64,000 bases of DNA. It comes from Actinobacteria bacterium IMCC26077 (lineage in GTDB: Bacteria > Actinomycetota > Actinomycetes > Nanopelagicales > Nanopelagicaceae). The stretch covers positions 1,364,001-1,428,000 of the forward strand of contig CP015606.1 of NCBI GenBank assembly GCA_002284915.1, read 5' to 3'. Numbering within the stretch: the first letter of the stretch is position 1; each line of letters begins with the position of its first letter. This document shows, one piece after another, positions 17,304 to 25,785 of this stretch. The notes beneath the pieces are model-generated. The model was not told where the DNA came from. It saw only the letters and a list, made by a program, of their open reading frames with translations, and did not search any database. The translations under genes and the position numbers were made by a program.

Positions 17304-17978
17304 ATGACCGCTAACACCAACGCCTTACTCCGTCCAGAGCTTGAGCCACTCCGGCCAATCTTCAATGCTGCCCTTACCTCCGATTGCCTCGATCATCTCG
17401 GGTATCGAAACCAAGTTCTTGGTTCCGATATCGCCATGATTTCAGGTGAGGGAGTCATGATGGGGTACGCATTCCCGGTCCGACTCGAGCCTGTTTCCGC
17501 TGCCCCAGAAGTTCCATACGTGGGACTTCTCAAGGCGCTCGATGCCATCGGTAAAGATGATGTTTTCATCAAACCATCGGCACGACGTCACACTTCAGCG
17601 CTCTGGGGTGAACTGCTCTCGAATGCATGTAAATTCAAAGGCGCAGCTGGTGCGCTTACCGATGCACCAGTTCGCGATGTCGCTCGAACTAGAGCGCTGG
17701 GATTCAAAGTCTTCGGCACTGGTACATGGCCTATCGATATCAACAGTCGATATGAGGTCGTAGCCCACAATGTTCCAGGAGAGATTGATGGCGTTCAAAT
17801 CAACCCAGGCGATCTCATTGTTGGTGATGTTGATGGCGTGGTAGTCGTTCCTAACCATCTGATTCCCCAAGTAATCACATTTGTCGAAGAGAAGAATTCT
17901 GGCGAGAACCTCTTTCGAAAGGCTGTCAAAGAGGGCATGTCACCGAGTGAAGCCTTTGCCAAGTTTGGAGTCTTGTAA
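17304..17978 (+). CDS. RraA-family protein
   Basis: A 224-residue member of the RraA/4-hydroxy-4-methyl-2-oxoglutarate aldolase family. Seen: SDCLDHLGYRN near residue 30, WGELLSNACK near 101, GALTDAPVRDVART near 116 (Arg/Asp pair used by the aldolases) and GDLIVGDVDGVVVVP near 170. Family members either cleave 4-hydroxy-2-oxo acids to pyruvate or bind RNase E; actinobacterial forms in catabolic clusters are usually lyases. Starts leaderless after a TACGCT box. The enolase-like gene follows 8 bp later, so the two are probably one operon and one pathway. Confidence 0.83.
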   Translation: MTANTNALLRPELEPLRPIFNAALTSDCLDHLGYRNQVLGSDIAMISGEGVMMGYAFPVRLEPVSAAPEVPYVGLLKALDAIGKDDVFIKPSARRHTSALWGELLSNACKFKGAAGALTDAPVRDVARTRALGFKVFGTGTWPIDINSRYEVVAHNVPGEIDGVQINPGDLIVGDVDGVVVVPNHLIPQVITFVEEKNSGENLFRKAVKEGMSPSEAFAKFGVL

Positions 17979-17986
17979 CTTTTCCT

Positions 17987-19264
17987 ATGTCTGAAATTTC
18001 GCGAATCGATCTCTGGCAAGCTCTAGATTCACGTGGCGTGCCCACAGTCGCAGCTCGAGTTCGAATTGGCTCACATGAGGCGGTTGCGATTGCACCGTCA
18101 GGGGCAAGTACGGGAAGTCACGAAGCGCTCTTCCTTCGCGATGGCGAAGGTAATTTCAATGGGCTCGGTATTGAGAGAACGATGTCAACTTTTTCCAAGG
18201 AAGTCCTTCCCTCGTTGATTGGCATCCAAGGAAATGATTTCTCCGAATTAGATCGGGTGCTACGAACTTTCGACCCTACGCCAATCCAATCGCGCTTTGG
18301 GGGGCATATACCCGTTGCCATCACGCTCGCCACATGGCTTGCCTATTCCAAATCTGCTGGCAAGGAACCCTTCGAAGTTATTGCGCAACATGTTAGGTCT
18401 GCACCTTCGCTCCCGATGCCCATGATCAATATCTTCTCTGGTGGAGCACATGCTGGTCGGGCGATTGATCTACAGGATATTTTGGCGATTCCTACTCGTG
18501 CCAGCTCATTTACTGAAGGCTTGGAGTGGATCTGGCAAATTCGCGAAGAGTGCAAAAAGTTGCTGAGCAGACGTGGATTCGACACTGCACTAGTTGCCGA
18601 CGAAGGGGGCCTTACCGCAAAACTTTCTGGCGATGAGGAGGCGATTGCCCTCGTCTCTGAGGCAATCGAACTCTGCAACCTTTCAGGTCGTGCGCATATC
18701 GCTCTTGATATCGCTGCCAGCCAACTTTTTCATGACGGAAAATATTTAGTGCACGAGAGCGGAGCTGAAGTCGCGCTTAATTCTGAGGAATTCGTATCAC
18801 GGTGGAGCGCCTGGCTAGATCGCTACCCCATCATCTCCGTAGAAGATGGTGCGGCCGAAGATGATGAAACCGGTTGGCGCGCCCAACGCGCTCTCACCAA
18901 CCGAATCCAAATCCTTGGTGACGATCGTTACGCAACTCAGCTAGCGCGATTAAATCGTGGTCTTGCTGAAGGTGAAGCAAATTCGATTTTAATCAAACCA
19001 AATCAAGCTGGCTCACTCTTTGCTGCGCTCACCACGCTCCAAGTTGCTCAGAGACATGGTTGGAACACCGTGGTATCGGCTCGCTCGGGTGATACCGAAG
19101 AGAGTTGGCTTGCCGACCTGGCTACCGGTGCTAACGCAGGTCAAATCAAAGTTGGCTCGACTCATCGCTCTGAACGTACTGCTAAATGGAATCGTCTCCT
19201 TGAGCTGAGCTATGACGACGCTGCCCCGTTTAATAACGCGAGCGCGCTAGAGAAGTTTATTTAA
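17987..19264 (+). CDS. divergent enolase paralogue
   Basis: A 425-residue protein that aligns with enolase over its full length. Retained: the flexible loop SGAST at 38-42, His155 in GGAHAG, Glu206 in ADEGG, metal ligands Asp241, Glu286 (SVEDG) and Asp312 (LGDDR), the catalytic Lys337 (IKPNQ) and Lys388 (IKVGS). Changed: the signature SHRSGETED is SARSGDTEE, so the conserved His is Ala365; the catalytic-region Glu of DIQEF is Asp164 (DLQDI); RGNPTVE is RGVPTVA. These suggest a related dehydration of a different substrate, or weakened enolase activity. A canonical enolase is not in the window. Downstream of rraA; ends 8 bp inside the convergent ACT gene. Confidence 0.85.
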   Translation: MSEISRIDLWQALDSRGVPTVAARVRIGSHEAVAIAPSGASTGSHEALFLRDGEGNFNGLGIERTMSTFSKEVLPSLIGIQGNDFSELDRVLRTFDPTPIQSRFGGHIPVAITLATWLAYSKSAGKEPFEVIAQHVRSAPSLPMPMINIFSGGAHAGRAIDLQDILAIPTRASSFTEGLEWIWQIREECKKLLSRRGFDTALVADEGGLTAKLSGDEEAIALVSEAIELCNLSGRAHIALDIAASQLFHDGKYLVHESGAEVALNSEEFVSRWSAWLDRYPIISVEDGAAEDDETGWRAQRALTNRIQILGDDRYATQLARLNRGLAEGEANSILIKPNQAGSLFAALTTLQVAQRHGWNTVVSARSGDTEESWLADLATGANAGQIKVGSTHRSERTAKWNRLLELSYDDAAPFNNASALEKFI

Positions 19265-19496
19265 CGATCTCGACGGAAATTACCTCTACCCCGCCGATTT
19301 GACCAAGCACATTAAGTAAATCTGTGGGATCGCTCCCCGGGATGGCAACGACAACATCGTCGATACCGCGGCCACCCTCGTTACTTACAACCGTGAACTT
19401 CCGAATATCCCCGCCAGCAAAGCCGATCGCCGAAGCAACTGAACCGAGCGAACCAGGGCGATCTGGAAGCGAGATCTTTAGATGGAATTCAGCCAT
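19257..19496 (-). CDS. small ACT-domain protein
   Basis: A 79-residue protein made of a single ACT domain: ISLPDRPGSLGSVASAIG at residues 9-26 is the ligand-binding loop and helix, followed by GGDIRKFTVV and a C-terminal VEVISVEIVK strand. ACT domains bind amino acids and regulate metabolic enzymes; free-standing ones in actinobacteria have no settled role. Starts leaderless after TAGGGT. Its 3' end overlaps the enolase-like gene by 8 bp on the opposite strand. Confidence 0.8.
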   Translation of the reverse strand: MAEFHLKISLPDRPGSLGSVASAIGFAGGDIRKFTVVSNEGGRGIDDVVVAIPGSDPTDLLNVLGQIGGVEVISVEIVK

Positions 19497-19502
19497 AGCC
19501 CC

Positions 19503-19508
19503 ACCCTA
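19503..19508 (-). promoter_or_regulatory. -10 box of leaderless ACT-protein gene
   Basis: TAGGGT on the minus strand, six bases before the ATG at 19496. No separate Shine-Dalgarno is needed or clear. Confidence 0.55.
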
Positions 19509-19531
19509 CTCGCTCCGCACTTTTCGCGGCG

Positions 19532-20713
19532 TTACTGATTAGCTGGCGCAGAGCCAAGGGTCACTGAAAACGTTTTTAGCTCGCCACTTGGGAGCTCGAC
19601 CGTGATCGACACGGTGCTATTAGGCGCATAGGAGCGGATTCGAACCACGGCGTCAATATCGCTCTTGATTACAAAACCATCGATGGACTTGATGATGCTG
19701 TTGACGGGAATTCCAGCCTTCTCTGCTGCGCCATCCTTGACCAAGCCGAGGATCTTTCCATTTCCATTGTATTGTCGATCGAATTCAACTCCGAGGAGTG
19801 GTCGAGTGGATTTTCCACTCTTGATGATCTCGTTGACAACACGCATCGCTTGGTTAATTGGTATCGCAAAGCCAAGACCAATATTTCCCGTCGTCACTGC
19901 GCTTGATGTTCCCAAGGAAGCAATCGCCGAGTTAACGCCGATCATCTCGCCTTGACCATTTACGAGTGGACCACCAGAGTTTCCTGGATTGACTGCGGCA
20001 TCGGTTTGTAACGCATCGATGTAGGACGCCTGATTGGTGGAACCAGCTAGAACAGGGCGGTTGAGAGCAGAGATGATGCCACTAGTCACCGTTCCAGAGA
20101 GCCCCAGTGGCGAACCTATCGCTACCGAGAGATCTCCAATGAGCACCTTCGAAGAGTCGCCAGTACTTATCGTCGGCAGATTTCCCTTTGAAATTTCTAG
20201 AACGGCAAGATCGTAGGCGATATCTCGCCCTTTAATGGTGGCGGTGAGTTCAGTTCCATCCTGAAATTCGACAGTGACTTTGCCGCCAGAGACCGCGTCA
20301 TCGATAACATGATTATTGGTAACTATGTAGCTCTTAGTGGCATCGCTTTGGACAATCGAGCCAGAACCCGTTCCGCTACCACTTGTTGAATTCACCGAGA
20401 TCGAGACCACAGTTGGCAAAACTTTCTTCGCAATATCTTTAATGGAGAGATTTCCCGAGTTATCTTTGGTGATTCCATCTTGACCTGCCGGACCCTGTGG
20501 GCCGGCGACGTTCCATGAGACAAAGGTTCGGCCAACTGGGCACTTCGTCTTATCAGTTAGGTACATCGCTTTAGTGCGATTATCAACGCAAGCCGAGATT
20601 TTTGGAGCAGTTGAGGTGACGGCGTAAGCGCCGCCTCCGGCCACAGCAACGCCAGCAACAAAGGCAACGATTACCTTTTGATTTCGGATGATGAAACGCG
20701 CACCAAGAGCCAT
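19532..20713 (-). CDS. HtrA/DegP-type membrane-anchored serine protease with PDZ domain
   Basis: A 393-residue envelope protease. One membrane segment (residues 13-33) anchors the N-terminus. Residues 40-80 form a small module with two Cys, a conserved-looking SWNVAGPQGPAGQDG end and a short collagen-like Gly-X-Y stretch, common in actinobacterial exported proteins. The trypsin-like domain follows with His135 (TNNHV), Asp168 (AYDLAV) and Ser246 (PGNSGGPL). A PDZ domain occupies about 295-390 (LLGVEFD to LPSGELKT). It degrades or refolds damaged exported proteins. A GATACT box six bases before the ATG may give a leaderless start. Confidence 0.93.
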   Translation of the reverse strand: MALGARFIIRNQKVIVAFVAGVAVAGGGAYAVTSTAPKISACVDNRTKAMYLTDKTKCPVGRTFVSWNVAGPQGPAGQDGITKDNSGNLSIKDIAKKVLPTVVSISVNSTSGSGTGSGSIVQSDATKSYIVTNNHVIDDAVSGGKVTVEFQDGTELTATIKGRDIAYDLAVLEISKGNLPTISTGDSSKVLIGDLSVAIGSPLGLSGTVTSGIISALNRPVLAGSTNQASYIDALQTDAAVNPGNSGGPLVNGQGEMIGVNSAIASLGTSSAVTTGNIGLGFAIPINQAMRVVNEIIKSGKSTRPLLGVEFDRQYNGNGKILGLVKDGAAEKAGIPVNSIIKSIDGFVIKSDIDAVVRIRSYAPNSTVSITVELPSGELKTFSVTLGSAPANQ

Positions 20714-20719
20714 GGGTGA

Positions 20720-20725
20720 AGTATC
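20720..20725 (-). promoter_or_regulatory. possible -10 box of the htrA-like gene
   Basis: GATACT six bases before the ATG at 20713. It lacks the first T of TANNNT, and a GAGGAG lies 13 bases upstream of the ATG, so a leadered start is also possible. Confidence 0.35.
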
Positions 20726-20778
20726 TCCTCGCGGGCTGAAAAGTTCCTGAGAAAAACTTTATTGTGACTTGAGAAGTG

Positions 20779-20851
20779 CTCCCCGACTTGGACTCGAACC
20801 AAGAACCTGCCGGTTAACAGCCGGCTGCTCTGCCAATTGAGCTATCGGGGA
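20779..20851 (-). tRNA. tRNA-Asn(GTT)
   Basis: 73-base cloverleaf read on the minus strand. Acceptor TCCCCGA pairs with TCGGGGA; D arm GCTC/GAGC; anticodon stem GCCGG/CCGGC with loop CTGTTAA, anticodon GTT; variable AGGTT; T stem CTTGG/CCAAG with loop TTCGAGT; discriminator G. The CCA end is not encoded. It stands alone between htrA and dnaG. Confidence 0.97.
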
Positions 20852-20898
20852 ATGACCGGGCGTACTTTATCGCAGCATGAGGTCAACGACGAAAATGG

Positions 20899-22701
20899 CT
20901 ACAAAAGAGCTTCTCCTAGCCCCTTTTCGTGCAGGGCGCGGCGCATCGCTTCAAGGGCGACCAACTGGGTGAAGGTCGGCCCGTAATCGGGCGATTCTGG
21001 GTCTAGCCGTTGGAGCGTGGATTTCAATTCGGAGATCTTTCGAGTCACCGATACCTCGCGTAGTCGCGCCACCAGGCTATCGATAAAGAAGGTAGTCAGT
21101 TCGTTCGTACGTAACGGCTCCACCGTTAATTCAGTGATTAACGCAGCGGCTTCGGGTTCACAGCGCGATATCAAGTCAGGGATCGAGCTCAACATCGCTG
21201 GCTCTGCCGCGATGGCGGCGAAGACCGATTGGAGAGCCTCGTCATCGAAATCTTCTGCCATCAGCTCCGGCCAAGATTGCGAGAGCTCGGACCGCTGGAG
21301 AATCGACTTAAGTACCTCTCGCTCAAGTAAATAGGTTGGCGAACTCTTTTCCAGCCCGCTTCGACTCGCGCCGACGCTCTCACGACTTCCCCGCCCCACG
21401 GCATCGCGCACCAATTCGATATCAACTCCAATCCACCCTGCGAGCGAGCGAACATACTCTGGCCGGAGCGCTTTATCTCGAATCTTGTTAATCAACGGTG
21501 CGCACTCCTTGAGTGCGCTCACTCGTCCTTCGGCAGTATTCAAATTGAATAGCTTCAACTTAGATTTAATGGCAAATTCAAAGAGTGGAACGCGTCTGGC
21601 GATAAGATCGCGAACTGCGGTGTCGCCATCTTTTATTCGTAGTTCACAGGGATCGAGTCCGCGCTCTTCGACTGCCACGAAAGTTTGTGAGACAAATTTC
21701 TGATCGTCATTGAATGCCCGCAATGCCGCCTTCTGTCCTGCTTCGTCACCATCGAAGGTGAAAATTACCTCTCCACGAAAGGCATCATCGTCCATGAGTA
21801 AACGTCTGAGGATGCGGATGTGCTCATCACCAAAAGCAGTACCGCAAGTAGCAACGGCCGTTTCGATTCCGGCCAGGTGGGTAGCCATGACATCGGTGTA
21901 TCCCTCTACGACGACTACCTGCCGTTTCTTGGCGATCTCTTTCTTTGCCATCTCCAAGCCATAAAGAAGCGCGCTTTTCTTGTAAATCGGAGTCTCTGGG
22001 GTGTTGAGATACTTCGGTCCGGTATCTGCCTCGCTTAATCGACGCGCACCGAAGCCAACGACATCGCCAGAGATCTCATGAATCGGCCAGACCAATCGAT
22101 TACGGAAGCGATCGATATGTCCACGTTGACCTGGCTTGGTCAATCCCGCCAACTCCAGTTCAGCGTCGGTGAAGCCACGCCCTTTGAGATGTTGCGAGAG
22201 CGCATCCCACTCATCCGGGGCGTATCCCACGCCAAATTTTGCAGCGGCAGCTTTATCGAAGCCGCGAGATTGGAGGAACTCTCGCCCCACTTGGGCTGGG
22301 CCAGGTTGTTGGAGTTGCTCTTGATAGAAGAGAGCTGCAAGACGATTCGCTTCGAGTAAACGTTTCCGATCGCTGCCTCCAGTACGCGCCGGCCCCTCTT
22401 CATAAGTGAGTTGATAATTCATTCGATCAGCGAGGCGCTCTACCGCCTCAGTAAAGGAGAGGTGTTCAATCTTCATGACAAAGGAGATGACATCTCCGCC
22501 GCTCTGACACCCGAAGCAGTGATAGAAACCTTTACTCGGCGTGACGTGGAACGAAGGGCTTTTCTCATCATGGAATGGGCAAAGGCCCTTCTTCTGCCCG
22601 CCGCCAGCGTTCTTGAGCTGGACGTAATCTCCTACGACATCATCAATCCGACTGGAATGGCGAATATGCGAGACATCGTCTTCGCGAATTCTTCCGGCCA
22701 T
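20899..22701 (-). CDS. dnaG: DNA primase
   Basis: A 600-residue primase that makes RNA primers for replication. Domains: zinc ribbon at residues 41-65 with CPFH and CFGC ligands; the RNA-polymerase core; the Toprim domain with VVVEGYTDVMA and FTFDGDEAGQ; and a C-terminal helicase-binding region from about 440. Last gene of the minus-strand run glyS, dusB, ydcF-like, dgt, dnaG, starting 57 bp after dgt, where GAAGAAG could serve as ribosome site. The dgt-dnaG pairing is typical of actinobacteria. Confidence 0.97.
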   Translation of the reverse strand: MAGRIREDDVSHIRHSSRIDDVVGDYVQLKNAGGGQKKGLCPFHDEKSPSFHVTPSKGFYHCFGCQSGGDVISFVMKIEHLSFTEAVERLADRMNYQLTYEEGPARTGGSDRKRLLEANRLAALFYQEQLQQPGPAQVGREFLQSRGFDKAAAAKFGVGYAPDEWDALSQHLKGRGFTDAELELAGLTKPGQRGHIDRFRNRLVWPIHEISGDVVGFGARRLSEADTGPKYLNTPETPIYKKSALLYGLEMAKKEIAKKRQVVVVEGYTDVMATHLAGIETAVATCGTAFGDEHIRILRRLLMDDDAFRGEVIFTFDGDEAGQKAALRAFNDDQKFVSQTFVAVEERGLDPCELRIKDGDTAVRDLIARRVPLFEFAIKSKLKLFNLNTAEGRVSALKECAPLINKIRDKALRPEYVRSLAGWIGVDIELVRDAVGRGSRESVGASRSGLEKSSPTYLLEREVLKSILQRSELSQSWPELMAEDFDDEALQSVFAAIAAEPAMLSSIPDLISRCEPEAAALITELTVEPLRTNELTTFFIDSLVARLREVSVTRKISELKSTLQRLDPESPDYGPTFTQLVALEAMRRALHEKGLGEALL

Positions 22702-22758
22702 TCTTCTTCACTACTCCCACTCTCGCTATCTCTAGCGATTCTTACAATCTACTTCAAC

Positions 22759-23982
22759 CTACTTTTGACCGATCCGCGCAATCAGTAGTGGCACTGCTGG
22801 GTCAGTTAAAGAGGCTATCTGGTCTACGACAATCCGCAAGCGTTGGCGGGAATCGGCCGCGCGCCATGGCCCCACGAAATTTCGCTCAAGGAGCTTTCCA
22901 TCGGATTCGAGCAACCCCTCTGCCAATCGATGAATGAGCGAGCGTTCATGAAGGTACCGTTCCTGCGAGTGTTCCGCACGGAAGATGTAGTGAGCGGCAA
23001 AAGATTTCAGAAGCGCAACCTCAACGCGCTCCTCTCGGGGCACAATGAGGTCGGCGGCGTATCGAGTCAGCGGGCCACTACCAAAAGCCTCCTTCGTTGA
23101 ACGTTCTGCACCTTGGGCAAATCTCCCGATTAGCTGACTCGTCAAATCCTTCAATCTCGCGAGTGAATTATGGGACCCATCGAAACCTTTCGGCCAACAC
23201 GATAGTTTCTGCAATCGTTCGAAGGCTAGTTCGATCTCGTGCGCTTTGAGATCTTCGAGGTAGTCGCTCTTAGCTATCTCATAGAAGTGGTGGAGATCCC
23301 GCTCGAGATTATCAATAGTGATTTGGCCGGAATGAAGCGAATCTTCGAAATCATGAACGCTGTATGCGACATCATCAGCCCAATCCATGACCTGCGCTTC
23401 GAGAGGCGCCCGGTCCCCTGCCACGCCATTTTTCACCCAATTAAAAATCTCAACGTCATCACCATAGACGCCAAATTTTTGTGGATTCTCTGTTGCAGAC
23501 CATGGGTATTTAATCGCGCTATCGAGCGCAGCGCGAGTGAGATTTAAGCCAGCGCTTCTATCGTCGCTATCTAATGTCTTTGGCTCCAATCGAGTGAGGA
23601 TTCGAAAGCTTTGAGCATTCCCTTCGAACCCCCCACATTCATCTGCGATTTCTGCCAGCGCAGCTTCACCGTTATGACCAAAGGGTGGGTGTCCTAAATC
23701 GTGCGCTAAGCACGCGCTCTCCACCAAATCTGGGTCAGCGCCAAGGGCTCCGCCAAGTTCTCGTCCAACCTGCGCACACTCCAACGAATGTGAGAGGCGG
23801 GTGCGTGGGAAATCATTGGCCCATGGTTGCGCTACCTGTGTCTTGGCAGCTAATCGACGAAGCGCTGACGAATGGATAACTCGGGCACGATCTCGAGCAA
23901 ATTCAGTACGACCTGGCCGCTTCGCAGGTTCATCGACAAAGCGTGCGAGATCGCTCTCTCCATAACGCCCCGGGTTACTCAC
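22759..23982 (-). CDS. dgt: dGTPase-like HD-domain triphosphohydrolase
   Basis: A 407-residue deoxynucleoside triphosphate triphosphohydrolase, which converts dGTP (and possibly other dNTPs) to the nucleoside and tripolyphosphate. Metal-binding HD motifs: RLSHSLECAQVG near residue 64 and CLAHDLGHPPFGHNGE near 90, with MDWADDVAYSVHDFED near 200. The GTG at 23982 is chosen because GGGAGG stands 5 bases before it; a GTG two codons earlier would lie inside that ribosome site. Overlaps the ydcF-like stop. Role in dNTP pool balance is known for the family. Confidence 0.92.
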   Translation of the reverse strand: MSNPGRYGESDLARFVDEPAKRPGRTEFARDRARVIHSSALRRLAAKTQVAQPWANDFPRTRLSHSLECAQVGRELGGALGADPDLVESACLAHDLGHPPFGHNGEAALAEIADECGGFEGNAQSFRILTRLEPKTLDSDDRSAGLNLTRAALDSAIKYPWSATENPQKFGVYGDDVEIFNWVKNGVAGDRAPLEAQVMDWADDVAYSVHDFEDSLHSGQITIDNLERDLHHFYEIAKSDYLEDLKAHEIELAFERLQKLSCWPKGFDGSHNSLARLKDLTSQLIGRFAQGAERSTKEAFGSGPLTRYAADLIVPREERVEVALLKSFAAHYIFRAEHSQERYLHERSLIHRLAEGLLESDGKLLERNFVGPWRAADSRQRLRIVVDQIASLTDPAVPLLIARIGQK

Positions 23983-24622
23983 CTGCACCTCCCGCGCTAC
24001 CTTGAATATGGTGATCGCTCAAATGTATACCTCGCCGCCCCAAAGTAATGTAGGCAAGATACGCCCCCATCTCGCGAATGAGGTATCGCGAGCTAGCGCT
24101 ACCCAACTTATTCGGCCCTTTATCCACTGCAACACATTGGGCATCGAAGGCAAAATCGCGAGCCATCGTGACCGCTCGCAAGCAATGCCATGGATCGGTA
24201 ACTACAAATAGAGGTTGGCTCTTATCTTTGATTCGCTTAGCGTAGGCGACCGTGCTGGTGTATGTGTCAAGCCCAGAGTTAACTACCACGATATCCGTGC
24301 GAGCTACGCCTTGTGAACGTAACCATGCGGCGCCTGCCTTTGCTTCGGTCGTGCGATCGCCAGGCTGTCCAAAACCTACGGTGATGATTTTCTCCACTCT
24401 CTCTTCCTTGTAGAGCTCGCGCGCTTTTTCCAATCTCGCAGCGAGCACCTCACCTGGGCGCCCATTTAGTTGTGCCGCTCCGAGAACCACCGCAAATTTC
24501 GCTGTTCCAGTTGCGGAATGAGTTCCGCTCCACCAGACGCGCGCTGTCGAAATCACGGGAATCGCAACAATGACAGCGAGAAGGAGGGCGATGACTTTGA
24601 ACGCAAGTTTGAAGAGGATCAT
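23975..24622 (-). CDS. YdcF/SanA-family membrane protein (DUF218)
   Basis: A 215-residue protein with one N-terminal membrane segment (residues 5-26) and a DUF218 domain: AVVLGAAQLNGRPGEVLAAR near residue 45, GFGQPGDRTTEAKAG near 83, NSGLDTYTSTVAYA near 112 and VVTDPWHCLRAV near 140. Related SanA/ElyC/YdcF proteins affect envelope integrity or peptidoglycan precursor handling; the enzymatic activity is not settled. ATGA overlap with dusB upstream and an 8-bp overlap with dgt downstream show translational coupling in the housekeeping operon. Confidence 0.82.
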   Translation of the reverse strand: MILFKLAFKVIALLLAVIVAIPVISTARVWWSGTHSATGTAKFAVVLGAAQLNGRPGEVLAARLEKARELYKEERVEKIITVGFGQPGDRTTEAKAGAAWLRSQGVARTDIVVVNSGLDTYTSTVAYAKRIKDKSQPLFVVTDPWHCLRAVTMARDFAFDAQCVAVDKGPNKLGSASSRYLIREMGAYLAYITLGRRGIHLSDHHIQGSAGGAGE

Positions 24623-25785
24623 CCGCCGGATACCGAATCATCGAGTGCGATCGCTGGAATCTCGTCAGGATCTTCGAGCCAACGATGAGGCAGTGAAACT
24701 TGTCGAACGCCAGAGCTGCGACCACGTGGCGCCTCCCCTATCTCTTGCGGATAAGGCTGCTCTTCAATCTGATCTAAGAGGGCACGCATCTGCTGAAAAT
24801 CATCGATCATTCCCAATTGCGACCTGATTTCACTGCCAACTCGAAAACCCTTTAAGTACCAGGCCATGTGTTTACGCATATCTCGCGCAGCGCGGAATTC
24901 ATCTTCGAAGTACTCACTAAGCAATTGACCATGTCGAACCATGATCTCTGCGACTTTTCGTAACGTCGGCGGTTGCGGTTGCTCTCTACCCTCGAATGCA
25001 GCGACTAATTCCGCAAATAACCAAGGCCGCCCTAAGCAGCCGCGCCCGACGACGACGCCAGCACATCCGGTCTGCTCCACCATTCGCAATCCGTCAGCGC
25101 CTGACCAGATATCTCCATTACCGAGTACCGGAACTCCATATGGTTCGAGCGCTGTTACCAATTCGCCGATCGCGTCCCAACGCGCATTTCCTGAGTACAT
25201 TTGCGCAGCAGTGCGAGCGTGTAGCGCAACCCAATTGACGCCAAGTTCGGCTGCGCTCTTTCCGGCATCAATGAAAGTCTTATGATCATCATCGATTCCG
25301 ATCCGCATTTTGACTGTTACCGGTATGTTGAATTCCGATGCATTCTTTACCACTGAACCCACAATCTCTTTGAAGAGATTCCGTTTATACGGCAGCGCCG
25401 CACCGCCACCCTTACGAGTAACCTTGGGAACTGGACAACCGAAGTTCATATCAATGTGATCGGCCAAGTTCTCACGGCCAAGCATTTGAACTGCCAGACC
25501 CGCAACTCGCGGATCAACTGCATAGAGCTGAATTGATCGCGGAAACTCACCCTTGCCCGGCGTAATCATCCGAAGCGTCTCTTCGTTACGTTCAATCAAG
25601 GCGCGCGCAGTAACCATCTCTGAGACGAACAGGCCTGCGCCCTGCTCTCGACAAAGTAATCGAAAGGCCGCATTGGTAATTCCCGCCATTGGCGCAAGCA
25701 CCACTGGCGGACTGATTTCAATTGCCCCCGATGGAATCGGAAGCGTGAGGGGCTTTAGCAGCCCAGTAGTCGAGGCGCCAGCCAT
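24619..25785 (-). CDS. dusB: tRNA-dihydrouridine synthase
   Basis: A 388-residue FMN flavoenzyme reducing uridines in tRNA. Seen: [19 protein letters not shown] near residue 30, the catalytic-Cys motif [15 protein letters not shown] near 118, [10 protein letters not shown] and the FMN phosphate site [13 protein letters not shown] near 255. A C-terminal tail of about 40 residues with RGRSSGVRQ extends past the fold. It starts inside the glyS gene: the overlap of 31 bp is unusually long for this window, and no later in-frame start fits the fold. Confidence 0.93.
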   Translation of the reverse strand: MAGASTTGLLKPLTLPIPSGAIEISPPVVLAPMAGITNAAFRLLCREQGAGLFVSEMVTARALIERNEETLRMITPGKGEFPRSIQLYAVDPRVAGLAVQMLGRENLADHIDMNFGCPVPKVTRKGGGAALPYKRNLFKEIVGSVVKNASEFNIPVTVKMRIGIDDDHKTFIDAGKSAAELGVNWVALHARTAAQMYSGNARWDAIGELVTALEPYGVPVLGNGDIWSGADGLRMVEQTGCAGVVVGRGCLGRPWLFAELVAAFEGREQPQPPTLRKVAEIMVRHGQLLSEYFEDEFRAARDMRKHMAWYLKGFRVGSEIRSQLGMIDDFQQMRALLDQIEEQPYPQEIGEAPRGRSSGVRQVSLPHRWLEDPDEIPAIALDDSVSGG

